NCBI GenBank assembly: GCA_947044405.1
Contig: CAMRHE010000205.1
Coordinates: forward strand, 1-64,000
Direction of reading: 5' to 3'
Length of the DNA: 64,000 nucleotides
DNA from: Leptodactylus fallax
Lineage: Eukaryota > Chordata > Amphibia > Anura > Leptodactylidae
This document shows positions 21,485-32,300 of the stretch, one piece after another. Made by a program: the position numbers and the translations under genes. Position 1 is the first letter of the stretch. Every line of letters begins with the position of its first letter. Under the pieces are notes generated by a model, which saw nothing but the letters and a program-made list of their open reading frames with translations, was not told the origin of the DNA and ran no database searches.

Positions 21485-23130
21485 TTTTAACTAACGTGTC
21501 ACTTTATATGGCAATAACTTTGAGACACTTTAACTTACTCAAGTAATTTTTAGGTCAGGGCCCCACGTTGTGAAAATGCTAAAGTTTTACAGTACCTGCA
21601 AAGTGAATATCCACATATTGCAGAAAAAAATTCTGCAGCGGAAAAGCTAGATTTTCAAAAACGCTTGTATTTTTGAAAATCACAGCATGTCAATTATAGC
21701 TATATGGAAAACACCAGCTATTGTGCAGGTATAATAGGGGCAGAAAGTCTGTAGAGGAAAACTCTGCGAAATCGTAAAGAAAAATGGAACCATCCAAAAA
21801 GTGAACCCATTTTGGAAACAACACCCCTCACAGAATTTATCAATTTATAGTGAGCATTTTGACCCCACAGCTGTTTTACACATTTTATTATTATTTAGAA
21901 GTGAAAATATGAAATTACTTTTCCAATACACCATCAATTTAGACTCATATATCTCATTTTCACAAGGTGTTAAAGGACAAAAAGATCCCCGCTGGTCGTT
22001 AAACAATTTCTCCTGAACACGGGAATATCCCACACATGGTCGTAATCTGCTGTATGAGTACATGGTGGGACTCAAAACAAAGAGAGAGCTATTTGGCTTT
22101 TGGGGGGCAGATATTGCTGGAATAGTTTTCGTTTGCATTTGCATTTGCAGAGCCCTTAAAATACCAGAACAATGGAAAACCCCAAAAAGTGACTCCATTT
22201 TGGAAACTACATTCCTCACAGAATATAACAAGTGGCAAATGTGAAGGAGCGCTATGTGGCTTTTGGAGCATAGATTTAAAGGTTTGGTATTTGGACACCA
22301 TGTCACGTTTGCAGAGCCCCTGAGGTGCCAATAAAGTCGAAGTGACCCCATTTTCAAAATTGCACCTCTAAAAGAATTTATCAAGGGGCATAATCTGAAT
22401 TAGTTTTCCCAGACGTGAATGCACAGGGGATGGTGAAAAGTGAATATGTAAGCTGTGCCAAGTACACTGGGAATACCAAATTCCCTACTATTTTCCCAGT
22501 AGCTCCTATGATTGGAGGGGGGTCACTTCTGGTGTCTTTTTCCTAGTAAGCTCTTAATCTGGGATATACCCTGATATACGCTCGCACAGTTTATAAATCC
22601 TCTTCCTGCTGCAGTCAGTTTAGCTCTAAAGATTTGGCGATTTTTGTTTTTTTTGTTGTATTTTGTACATGCTATATCTTTTTATTGTTCTGGTGATGTG
22701 GCACTATGAATGCTTTTTTTGTGAGAAGACAAGCATTTTGTAATGATACCATTATGGGGTGTCTATAACTTATTGACAAAATTTTATTAACTCTTTTTGG
22801 GGGGGGACTGAAAAAAAAACATCAATTCTGACATTGCTTTTTAACAATTTAAATTGTAAATTTTCCCTTCTTCATACAACATAAATATGTTACCCTTATT
22901 CTATGGGTCGGTACAATTATGGCAATACCTAATTGATATAGTTTTTGTATGAATTACTAATTTTGCAGAATAAAAATCCATTTAGAGAAAAAAAATCAAT
23001 TATTTTTGCATCAACATCTTCTGAGAGGTGTAACAATTTAATTTTTCTATTGAAAGAGCCTGTTGAGGACATATTTTTTGCAGGATGAGCTGTGCTTTTT
23101 ATTGGTACCATTGTGATATATATATATATT
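21485..23130 (-). repeat. Minus-strand copy of the large TTAA-family element
   Basis: Reverse complement of the family seen at 29383-34463. It includes the end-proximal GTGTCACTTTATATGGCAAT phrase, module cores near 21800, 22190 and 22340 in inverted orientation, and the TTATTGGTACCA phrase near 23100. It is interrupted near 21553 by a MITE. The other end is cut at the microsatellite where the LTR element inserted. It is non-coding. Confidence 0.65.
21553..21790. mobile_element. MITE of the GGGGCC-ended family
   Basis: Starts GGTCAGGGCCCCACGTTGTG and carries the GCAGCGGAAAAG and CAGCATGTCAATTATAGC phrases. It interrupts the family copy at 21485-23130. The right end is not clear. Confidence 0.5.
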
Positions 23131-23135
23131 TATAT

Positions 23136-23677
23136 TGTAAGTATGTGAGCCAGAGGGCGCTGTTGAGCGACCCAGGCCAGGCCAGAAAAGGCTCTCAGCC
23201 ACGCCTTTGGGTGGTGGCACGTAACTCCAGAGGGGCTGGAGCATCCTGCAGGCAGCAGGAAATGGTACTGGACCTGCTAGGACAGAGAGAGAGGTATTGT
23301 CCCAGAGGGCAGGCGTCCACAGGAGTGGACCAGCTAGGACAGAGAGAGAGGCTCTGTCCCAGAGGGCTGGCATCCACAGGAGTGGACCAGCTAGGATGGA
23401 GAGATAGGCTCTGTCCCAGAGGGCTGGCGTCCACAGAGGACTGTTGCTGGAGCTGAGCAACAGTCAGGACAGTTAGGGGCTCAAGGAGTGAGTTAGGCCC
23501 TAACTGTGGCATAGGGTTTTTGTTGTTTTCTTATGTTGCAGTTAAGCTGAATAAAGCCACTTTTATTTACACTTGGACCGTCTGAAAGCTATCTTTCCGG
23601 CGCCCAGTACCACGAACCACCGCTGTCCGGACCAGGAGTCAGCCGCCATTTTGAGTTTAATTCCCCAAATTGTCACA
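23136..23677 (+). repeat. 5' LTR of the myosin-tail element (542 bp)
   Basis: Starts TGTAAGTATGTGAGCCAG and ends ATTGTCACA. It contains three copies of a 57-bp unit (AGCTAGGACAGAGAGAG with CTCTGTCCCAGAGGGC) at about 23265-23440, and a likely polyadenylation signal AATAAA near 23550. Confidence 0.9.
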
Positions 23678-23679
23678 TA

Positions 23680-23697
23680 TGGTGGAGAATGCAGGCA
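23680..23697 (+). other. Primer-binding site, tRNA-Ala-like
   Basis: TGGTGGAGAATGCAGGCA starts two bases after the LTR. From memory it pairs with the 3' end of vertebrate tRNA-Ala at 16 of 18 positions. Confidence 0.7.
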
Positions 23698-24333
23698 TAA
23701 AGAGATCCACGCAAGTCCTGGAAGACAAGTGAATGGTGACTGCAGTACTGCTAAGTGTGCATTGTGGCCTACAGCTGGAAGAAATCGGTGATTTCAACTG
23801 AGAAGCCCAGAAAGGGGTGAGTGAATTGCAACATAGCAATGTGTGTGCAAAAAACTGGTGAAAGTAAAAACTCTGGATGAGGAATCCAGGGAATGGACTT
23901 TGTGTATACTGTGGCACAGAAGTCTGTGAAATGTTTGCTGATGGCAAGAAAGTATGCAATGTGTATAGAAGATGGATATTGCAAACAGTCTATGTGAAAG
24001 GCTATGGTGCCATGTTGGTGTTTTCTGTGGAAGACAGAAGAAAATGCTGGTTGTTGTAGTGCCACATAAGTTAACTGTGTGAATACAGGTGACTGCAGAA
24101 GATAGCAAGAAGTTGCTGCCGGTTGTATAGAAGCTCGATATTGCAAACAAGTGTATGTGAAAGGCTATGGTGCCATGTTGATGTTTTCTGTGGAAGACAG
24201 AAGAAAATGCTGGTTGTTGTAGTGCCACATAAGTTAACTGTGTGAATACAGGTGACTGCAGAAGATAGCAAGAAGTTGCTGCCGGTTGAACCCAAGGTTG
24301 CTGTGGAATATTGTGTAATCTTGTTAGTAAACC
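23698..24333 (+). other. Leader of the myosin-tail element with a ~163-bp tandem duplication
   Basis: Non-coding leader. The segment from about 23960 to 24122 is repeated at about 24123-24283, with an offset of 163 bp and few changes. It includes GCTATGGTGCCATGTTG and GAAGATAGCAAGAAGTTGC. It ends at the ATG at 24334, which sits in a good initiation context (ACCATGG). Confidence 0.75.
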
Positions 24334-27300
24334 ATGGGCAAGAAAAAGAGAATTTCAGCTTGTAAAAAAGCAGAGAGGTTATGCACAGGTTTATTAGTGC
24401 AGCAGTCTGAATGCAGAGAGATACAAAACCCGGAAAAGATCATGTTGAGTGCAAGTAAAGATAAAGGGTTGCATGATGGTGACTCAATTTTTCTAAAGCA
24501 CCTCTGTTCTATGATGGAATATGTCCCTGCTGAGTTTGTGTCTCATAATGGAGTGCATGAACGCGCCAAAGATGAAAATGTTAGGGTGCAGCAGCTTCAA
24601 GATGAGAATAAAACCATCAGGTTCATGTATGAGAATGAAATATCTGATTGGAAATGGCAACTTTTGGTATCAGAAAGAGAGAACCTTAAGTTGAAGGCAG
24701 AGCTTGACTCTATGAAGAGGTTATATCCTAGTCATTATGAAAATGTGGTACTGGGTTTGCCTGGAATGGACTGTGTCACTAAGAAGGAGTTTGCAGAAAT
24801 GAAATGTGCTCTGTCTAAGGAAGTTATACAGAGTGTAGAGCAAAAGCAAGTGCTTGAGAAGTAATTGCAGGATTTAAAGGAGCAGCGTGTTCAAGACTCC
24901 ATTGCCAAAGAGAGTGTCATTGAAAAATTAAGAGATGACCTTGAAACTGCTAAACATGAGAGAAGTGAATTTTTGCAGAGTCAGTCAGAATGTCTGGATG
25001 ACCAAGTTAGGATGTGTGTAAACCTTTCGGCTGCCTTAACTGACAAAGAAAATGAAATTGCAGAACTGAGGAAGTATGTTTCTGACCGAGAGAGTGATTT
25101 AGAATCTGTGGTGCAGACATTGCAGTCAGAGCAAAACTTGCATCAGGTTCGCCTAAATGGTGAAATCCACGAATGGCGAAGTAAAGCTGGAGTTCTGGAA
25201 CAAAGAGAAAGTGAACTCAAAGCTAGAATATGTAGCCTTGAGAGGGCGCTGTCAGGATCTTGTGAAGATAATGAGAAGTTGTCTGTTTTGGTGCAAAATA
25301 AAGACAAAGAATTGATGGAGATGTCGTCTGTCCATGCTCAGAAAGTGCAAGCCTTACAGGAGAGTCATAAAAAAGTAGAGACTCAACTTCAAGTGATGCA
25401 ACTAAAAGTCACAGAAGGGGACAGGTTTCAAGCAGAACTGCTAGACAAGGCAAATAGACTACAGGCTCAGACGACTGATATGAAGAAAAAAATGGAAGAT
25501 AGTATTGGGTCCTTGGACTCTGTTGAAGTACTAAAGGAAAGGTTGCAAAAGGAGCTAGAAGCTACAAATCAACGGTTTGAGGAGAAGGTTGCTGCTTATG
25601 ACAAACTTGAGAAGACGAAAATTAGACTGCAGCAGGAACTAGAAGATGTAGGTGTAGACCTTGATCATCAACGTCGGATGGTGTCAAATTTGGAAAGGAA
25701 GCAGAAAAAGTTTGATCAGCTGCTTGGTGAAGAGAAGACTCTTTCTGCTAGATATGCAGAAGAACGTGACCGTGCTGAAGCAGAGGCCCTTGAATTGAAG
25801 GCCGAGTTAGAGAGGCTCAACAAGCAACTGTGCACTGAAATGGAGAATTTGGTTAGCTCCAAGGATGAAGTTGAGAAAAACCTGGAATCTGTGCAGATAT
25901 TGTATGAGAACAAAGCTAATGCTTAGGACAACCTGGAAAAGGCCAAGAGAGAATTGGACCTCCAGATAGAAGACATGAAGATTCAGTTTGAGGGAAACCT
26001 GTCTAATTTGTGTGCTGAGATTGTAGATCTAAAAATGCTTGTTGCTAAACTAAAGGTGTAAGTGAACCAGCAGGAGGAAATTGCACGCATCAAGAAACAG
26101 CTGGAGTTTCAGATGGATCACGTGAAGCGTGAGTCAGAAATAAAGTTGGAAGAGCGCACTGTTCAGATAGCAGTTAAAAACTGAAGTGGAATCTAAAAGA
26201 GAAGAATTGGATCGATTGCAGCAGTCTCTATCCAATACTGAACAGTCGGCATCTGCCCTATCTTCAAAGCTGTTAGCACTAGAAGCTGAGAAGGATTCTC
26301 TGCAGAGCCTGTTAACCTCTAAAGAATCAGAGCTGCAAGGTGCACTAGTAAAGACTGAGATGGAAGCGGCACAGAAAAATGTCGCAGTGAAGAAAGTTCT
26401 GGAGCTGGAATCAGAGATTTGTGCGCTAAAGAAGGCGTTAGAATTGGAAAAAGCTGCCAGCATAGAGGCAGAGAAAGGAGAATCATTGAGTCAGACAGAC
26501 ATGAGTGACCTGTCCACTGATGTTGATACCAATGATCAGATTATGATGAAACCATGTGAGATGGTAAATAAGGTGAAGGGTCACCAAAAGTGTGGAACAA
26601 GAGTCCGTAAGAAGACTGACCACACATATGTTGTCCCAACAGCTAAAGTGTCTGAAGCCATTGTGGATAACGGTGTTGCTGTACCTGTCTCTAGCCAAAT
26701 GTCTGGTGGACAAACGGTGAATAATGACTCCATGTTGTCTGTGAAGGGGGAGTCAGGAAGTAAGAGATGGTTACATGTCACCAATAATGTGACAGTTGTT
26801 AAAGACATGCCAGAAAATGTAGTTCAGCGTGAGCTATTTTGTGAGGGCGTACGGTATGGCCCTCGTGCAGAAGGAGAAGATATTGCAGTACAGAGCTTGT
26901 GTATCTCAAACAAAGAGGAGAGCAAGAAGCCTATGTCTCCTAAACTTCTAAGCCTTGATGGTGATGGCAAAGTTTGCTTTGAGATGAAGGTTACGGAAAA
27001 AGTTCCTGTGATACAGTTATACTCTAAAGACATTGATGTGCATGAAGTACGTGTTAGTTGGTCTCTGAGCTCCTGTGAATTCATGATAGGTGAAGATGAA
27101 GATTTTTACGGCTATTCACTAAAGGGATCAAAGTCATGCAATGGGATGGCTGAAGAATATGGCGAGAAATGGGATGAAAATGATGTGATCCCCTGTATGG
27201 CGAATTGTGAAGGTGATGAAGAAAAACTTGCACAGAATGGCCAGGATCTTGGCGTAGCAGTTAAAGTGATGAGAAAAGTGATGAGAAACCAGAAGTGTCA

Positions 27301-27448
27301 AGTAACCGGAATCTGGAAGAAGAGACCGCCAGATTGGGACTTCTGGAGAGACACTGGACAGGCATACTTGGTTGAAGAGGGACTTCATCATAGCATGTCT
27401 CGTCCCATTGTAGCTCACCCCATGGGTAGTGAGCTGAGGGGGAGGGTA
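24334..27448 (+). pseudogene. Coiled-coil protein with captured non-muscle myosin II tail segment
   Basis: A single ORF of ~1040 codons from ATG 24334 (MGKKKRISACKK). It is broken by TAA 24862-24864, TAG 25924-25926, TAA near 26059 and a one-base insertion in an A run near 26173. The N-terminal ~170 residues are basic then helical and match nothing I know. From about 24870 to 26480 it is almost pure heptad coiled coil. Within it, 25375-26010 follows the order and wording of the myosin II heavy-chain rod of the MYH9/10/11 class: [14 protein letters not shown], [64 protein letters not shown]. At least two internal stretches of the rod are missing. The C-terminal ~310 residues (26500-27448) are non-helical and acidic and I do not recognise them. 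The frame runs on into the 3' LTR. No introns are present. Confidence 0.85.
27438..27448 (+). other. Polypurine tract of the myosin-tail element
   Basis: A GAGGGGGAGGG-type purine run directly upstream of the 3' LTR, as needed for plus-strand priming. Confidence 0.75.
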
Positions 27449-27932
27449 TGTAAGTATGTGAGCCAGAGGGCGCTGTTGAGCGACCCAGGCCAGGGCAGAA
27501 AAGGCTCTCAGCCACGCCTTTGGGTGGTGGCACGTAACTCCAGAGGGGCTGGAGCATCCTGCAGGAAGCAGGGAATGGTAGTGGACCAGCTAGGACAGAG
27601 AGAGAGGCTCTGTCCCAGAGGGCTGGAGTCCACGGGAGTGGACCAGCTAGGACAGAGAGAGAGGCTTTGTCCCAGAGGGCTGGCGTCCACAGAGGACTGT
27701 TGCTGGAGCTGAGCAACAGTCAGGACAGTTAGGGGCTCAAGGAGTGAGTTAGGCCCTAACTGTGGCATAGGGTTTTTGTTGTTTTGTTATGTTGAAGTTA
27801 AGCTGAATAAAGCCACTTTTATTTACACTTGGACCGTCTGAAAGCTATCTTTCCGGCGCCCAGTACCACAAACCACCGCTGTCTGGACCAGGAGTCAGCC
27901 GCCATTTTGAGTTTAATTCCCCAAATTGTCCC

Positions 27933-27933
<1 letters not shown>
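27449..27933 (+). repeat. 3' LTR of the myosin-tail element (485 bp)
   Basis: Same ends as the 5' LTR but with two instead of three copies of the 57-bp unit, which accounts exactly for the 57-bp length difference. Apart from this it shows only a few substitutions. Confidence 0.9.

Positions 27934-27960
<27 letters not shown>
27934..27960. repeat. TA microsatellite
   Basis: A simple TA run. It continues the TA tract at 23115-23135 that was split by the LTR element. Confidence 0.9.
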
Positions 27961-27967
<7 letters not shown>

Positions 27968-27969
<2 letters not shown>

Positions 27970-28299
27970 GTGGCTTGCAAAGGTATTCATACCCCTTGAA
28001 CTTTTTCACATTTTGTCACCTTACAACCACAAAATTAAATGTATTTTGTTGAGATTTTAAGTGATCGACCAACACAAGGTAGCAGATAATTGTGAAGTGG
28101 ACCGAAAATGATACATGGTTTTCAAAATTTTAATCAAATATAAATCTGAAAAATCTGACGTGCAAAAGTATTCAGCCCCCTGTACTCTGATACCCCTAAA
28201 TAAAATCCAGTGCGCACAATTGCCTTCATAAGTCACTTAATGAGTTAATAGAGTCCAGCTGTGTGTAATTTAGTCTCAGTATAAATACACCTGTTCTGT
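27968..28299 (+). mobile_element. 5' fragment of a Tc1 element (same family as 61678-63277)
   Basis: Begins CAGTGGCTTGCAAAGG after TA and follows the 5' inverted repeat and leader of the family to AATACACCTGTTCTGT. It is then cut. It is a close relative of the fragment at 3951-4360 but ends earlier, before the transposase start. Confidence 0.9.
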
Positions 28300-28324
28300 T
28301 GCTTTCATCCTGAGGCGGATGGGA

Positions 28325-28590
28325 GCAATTAAATAACAGTAGTGCGAACCCACTGTCAGTATGTCATTTGTTCTTGCATACAAACTCAGGGACAGACACT
28401 GAGAGCAAGGGGGCCCTGTGCAAGGATTGTTTATGGCCCTACTGGAACCTTGTTTGGGCGCTGCTTCGACTTATTACCTGAAGCAGTGCTATAGTGTAGT
28501 TGGGATCCTCTCTGTTCTGGGCACATGCTGCACAGGCTATATGTCTGCCCCTGCTCCAAGTATCCACCAGAGTAGTATTCTGTACAGCTC
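28325..28590 (+). repeat. Dispersed ~230-bp repeat, copy 2
   Basis: Second copy of the repeat at 18933-19160, with the same order of GGCCCTGTGCAAGGATTG, GCCCTACTGGAACCTTG and GAAGCAGTGCTATA. Confidence 0.65.
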
Positions 28591-28899
28591 TGAGGATCTT
28601 GCTTAATGCTTTTTGAGAAGTAGCTGAGAGACCTGTGGAGAAGTTTATAGCAAGGGTTTCAGGGTCAAGTTTATTTCTGCCTCATAACTCTAATTCCTTC
28701 CGCAAACTCATTACATTTCTTCAGAGTAGTCGATAGCCATACAGCTTGACCACAATTGGGGGGCATACAGGTTCGACAAACATACTAAGAGTGTACTTAT
28801 TTTACCCTTTACAAAGAGAAAGCAGTCATCAGGGTCCTGATAAGGGAGTAGGTGTTCAGAAAGGGAGTGTTTGGCAATAACTATACTCACACCCCTTAA

Positions 28900-29110
28900 G
28901 GTTTTCTCATAAGCGCTATTAAAATATCTTATAACACATTTATATTCCCCAATCCTCACCTCTCTAGGGCAACTCTCTCTGCCTCCTTGCTGACGCCTAA
29001 AATAGGGGAGGGTAGGTGAGTATAATTTTTTTTTTTTTTTTTTCACACCTCCCCTAGACCTCCAACTGTTATACTCTGGGGTCTGAAGAGACAACGGAAT
29101 ATAATAATTT
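28900..29110. mobile_element. Fragment of the hairpin-bearing GC-rich repeat family
   Basis: Contains CACCTCCCCTAGACCTCC and TTATACTCTGGGGTCTGA, the same landmarks as in 9697-10640 and 55949-57201, around a poly-T run. The inverse half of the hairpin is degraded. From 28591 to 28899 and 29111 to 29378 I see nothing assignable. Confidence 0.45.
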
Positions 29111-29382
29111 CACTTCCATTTCTTGTTGACTCGAAACAAATCTGAGACCCGAGTTATCCCCAAACACAAAATAAAATGAATCTTGAGAGGTTTGCCCATC
29201 TCTTGTAGTAATTGTTACCTTAGCCATTGTTAACAATATAGAGAAATAGAAGAAAATCTGATGGTGCCGTGACCATTAGACCCTTGGGGATAGCATAATA
29301 ATACAACTGGTATCAGCACCCTCCTTTTGAAAAAAAGTGGTGGGCATCAGGTCCTGGAAAAGTGAGATCGTGTCACCATTAA

Positions 29383-32300
29383 CCCCTTCACGCATTCTCA
29401 CGTACATGTACGTGGGAGAATGTGGTTAGTTACCGCATCCCCACGTACAGGTACGTGACGGTGATCGAGCGGGCTCAGAAGCAGAGCCCGTGCGATCACC
29501 GCGGGAGCCCGGCTGTATTTGACAGCCAGGCTCCCGCTGCAACAGCGGGGACCAGTGGTAACACCGATCCCCGCTGTTTAACCCTTAAGATGCCGTGGTC
29601 AATAGCGACCGCGGCATCAAAGGGGTTCAGACAATTGTCCCCCCCCCCCCCCCGGCACCCCTCACGGCGAGATCAGGGGGTGCCGATATCTCTAATCTGC
29701 AGCCCGGGGTCTGCCAAGTGACCCCAGGCTGCCTGGAGACCCCACTACCTGGTTGATCCTGCCGAGACCTGCGGAAGTCAGCGCTGTGTTTCCATAGCGC
29801 TGACTTCCTGTATAGGCTGCAAGACACTTGCATGCTTGTGTCTTGCAGTCTATAGTACTGAGCCAGAGATCAAAGCATCTCTGGCTCAGGTGTCCTAATG
29901 GGACACATGAAAAAGTAAAAAAAAGTGAAAAAAATAAATAAATACAGTATGTGAAAAAAAATTAATAAAAGAATAAAGCCCCAAAAATTCCCTTTTCCTA
30001 TATAAAATGAATTATATAAAAACCTAAAAATTAATAAAAACAATACATATTTGGTATCGCCGTGTCCGTAACAACCTGTACAATAAAACTGAAACCATAT
30101 TTAATGTACACGGTGAAAGTCGGGGAAAAAAAAACGGAAAAAACCCGCCAAAAGTAATAATTTTTCGCCATCTCACCTTACAAAATATGCCATAAAAAGT
30201 GATCAAAAAGTCATATGTACCCCAAAACAGTACCAATAAAAAGCACAGGTTGTCCCGCAAAAAATAAGCCCCAAACCAGCTCTCTAAACTGAAAAATAAA
30301 AATGCTACGCATCTTAGAAGATGGCGATGCAAAAAAAATTGATTTATGTCCCCAAATGGGTTTTTGTTCTGCAAAATTGGTATTGCATAAAAAAACAGTA
30401 TAAATGAGGTATCGCCGTAATCGTACCGACCCGTAGAATAAAGGTAACATGTTACTTACGCTCTACGCTGCATGGTGAAAAATTTAAACGTAAGTTGTAA
30501 GCACCTAAAAATGATGTAATTAAAAAATACATCTCATACTGCAAACAACAAGCCCTCATATGGCTACATCACCAGAGAAATAAAGAAAATATAGCTCGGA
30601 CAATGTGAAGACAAAAACCCCCAAAAATCGCCAAATCATTAGAACACAACTGGCTGCGGCAGGAAGGGAATGTATAAGCTATGAGAGTGTATATCAGGGG
30701 ACAAACCAGATTTAGAGCTTACAAGGGATAATAAACCAGAAGTGACCCCCAGAGTGACCTCCCCAATAATAGGAACTACTGGGGAAATAGTAGGGAATTT
30801 AGTGTACCCAATGTTCTACGCACAGCTTACATATTCACTTTTCCCCCTCCGCTGTGCAGTCACATCTGGGATACTAATGCTCGCTACACCCCTTGATAAA
30901 TTCTTTGAGGGGTGCACTTTTCAAAATGGAGTCATTCCCTAGGGGATTCCACTTTACTGGTACTTTAGAGGTTCTGCAAACATGACATGGCATCCAGATC
31001 CCAAACATCTGAATCTGCGCTCCAAAAGCCACATAGCGCTCCTTCCCTTCTGTGCCCTACTGTGTTCCCAAACTGCAGTTTATACCCACATGTATTATAC
31101 TTGTCGTACCCAGAATAACGTACGTAATGTCATATGTGGGTATAAACTGCTGTTTGGGCACAGCCGAGCACAGAAGGGAAGGAGCGCTATTGCAGTTTTG
31201 CAGAGCTGAAATGCCAGTACAGTGGAATCCCCTGACATGTCACCCCATTTTGGAAACTACACCCCTGAAGAAATTTATCCTGGGGTACAGTGAGCATTTT
31301 TAACCCCCAAGTGTTGCTATAATTTATTATCCATAAATGAATACGCAGCTGATGGTGAAAGGTGAAAATGACAATTTATCCAGGAATACGACATTTCAGT
31401 GCATAATATGTTGTGCCCGGCTTGTATCAGAGATGAACGCTCCAAAAGCTGTTGTGCCCGGGATCCCCGCTCACCAGTTTTTGGAGTGTGTGTCTGTGCA
31501 GACATAAACTGGGCACAAAATATTGGGCAATGTAATGGCGTATCTATAGAAAAATTTCATTTTTAACTTTTCATTATCAGCTGCGCATTCATTTCTGGAA
31601 ATTAAAAGAATGCAACACTTAAGGGTTAATAATGCTCGCTACCCCACTTGATAAATCCCTTGAAGGGTGTAGTTTCCAAAATGGGGTGACATGTCTGCGG
31701 ATTCCACTTTACTGGAAATTCATGGGCTTTGCAAAAGTGGCATGGTGTCCAAAAAGTAAACTGTGCTCCAAAAACCAAAATAGCGCTCCTTCCCTTCTGT
31801 GCCCGGCTGTGCCCAAACAGCAGTTTATACCCACATATGGCATTGTTAAGTATGTTATCCTGGGCACACCAGTATCATACGTGTGGGCATAAACTGTCAT
31901 TTGGGCACACAGCAGGGCGCAAATGTGAAGAAGCGCTATGTGCTTTTGGAGCGCATATTTAGATTGTTGTTTTTTTGGACGCCATGTCACATTTGCAGAG
32001 ACCCTAAAATTGCCCCTACAAAATGGGGGTCACTTCTTGGGGAATTCCAATTTACTGGCACCTCCAGGGCTCTGCAAAAACAACATGGCGACGAGAAAGT
32101 ACTCCAAAAGCTAAAAAAAACACAGTGCTCCTTACCTTCTGAGCCCTGCTGTGTGCCCAAGCAGCAGTTTATACCTACATATTTAATTTTTTTGTCCCCA
32201 GGATAGCCCACTTAATAGTTTTAGGAGTGCGTGTCTCTGATGCCACAAAGTGGCCGCAACGTATTAGGCACTGAAATTGGATATTTCTTTAAAAACTTTA

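Larger units (their letters stand above)
23136..27933 (+). mobile_element. LTR retroelement carrying a coiled-coil/myosin-tail ORF instead of gag-pol
   Basis: Two LTRs (23136-23677 and 27449-27933) bracket 3.8 kb. Target duplication is TATAT (23131-23135 and 27934-27938) inside a TA microsatellite. A tRNA-Ala-like primer site follows the 5' LTR, and a GAGGGGGAGGG polypurine tract precedes the 3' LTR. These four features show it was inserted by retrotransposition. The internal region has no zinc knuckle, DTG, YxDD, RNase H or integrase motif in any frame. It holds one long ORF, broken four times. The element must have depended on another retroelement's proteins. Confidence 0.9.

Noticed and set aside
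23047..23512. Overlapping frames on both strands in the 5' LTR (also at 27261-27768)
   Set aside because: They follow the 57-bp LTR repeat and recur in both LTRs. Non-coding LTR sequence explains them.
25375..26010. Genuine exon of a host myosin gene or an ordinary processed pseudogene
   Set aside because: It has no introns, is in phase with non-myosin coding sequence on both sides, and is bracketed by LTRs with target duplication, primer site and polypurine tract.
29640..29656. Poly-C run as a regulatory site
   Set aside because: It lies in the GC-rich start of the TTAA-flanked repeat and has no supporting context.
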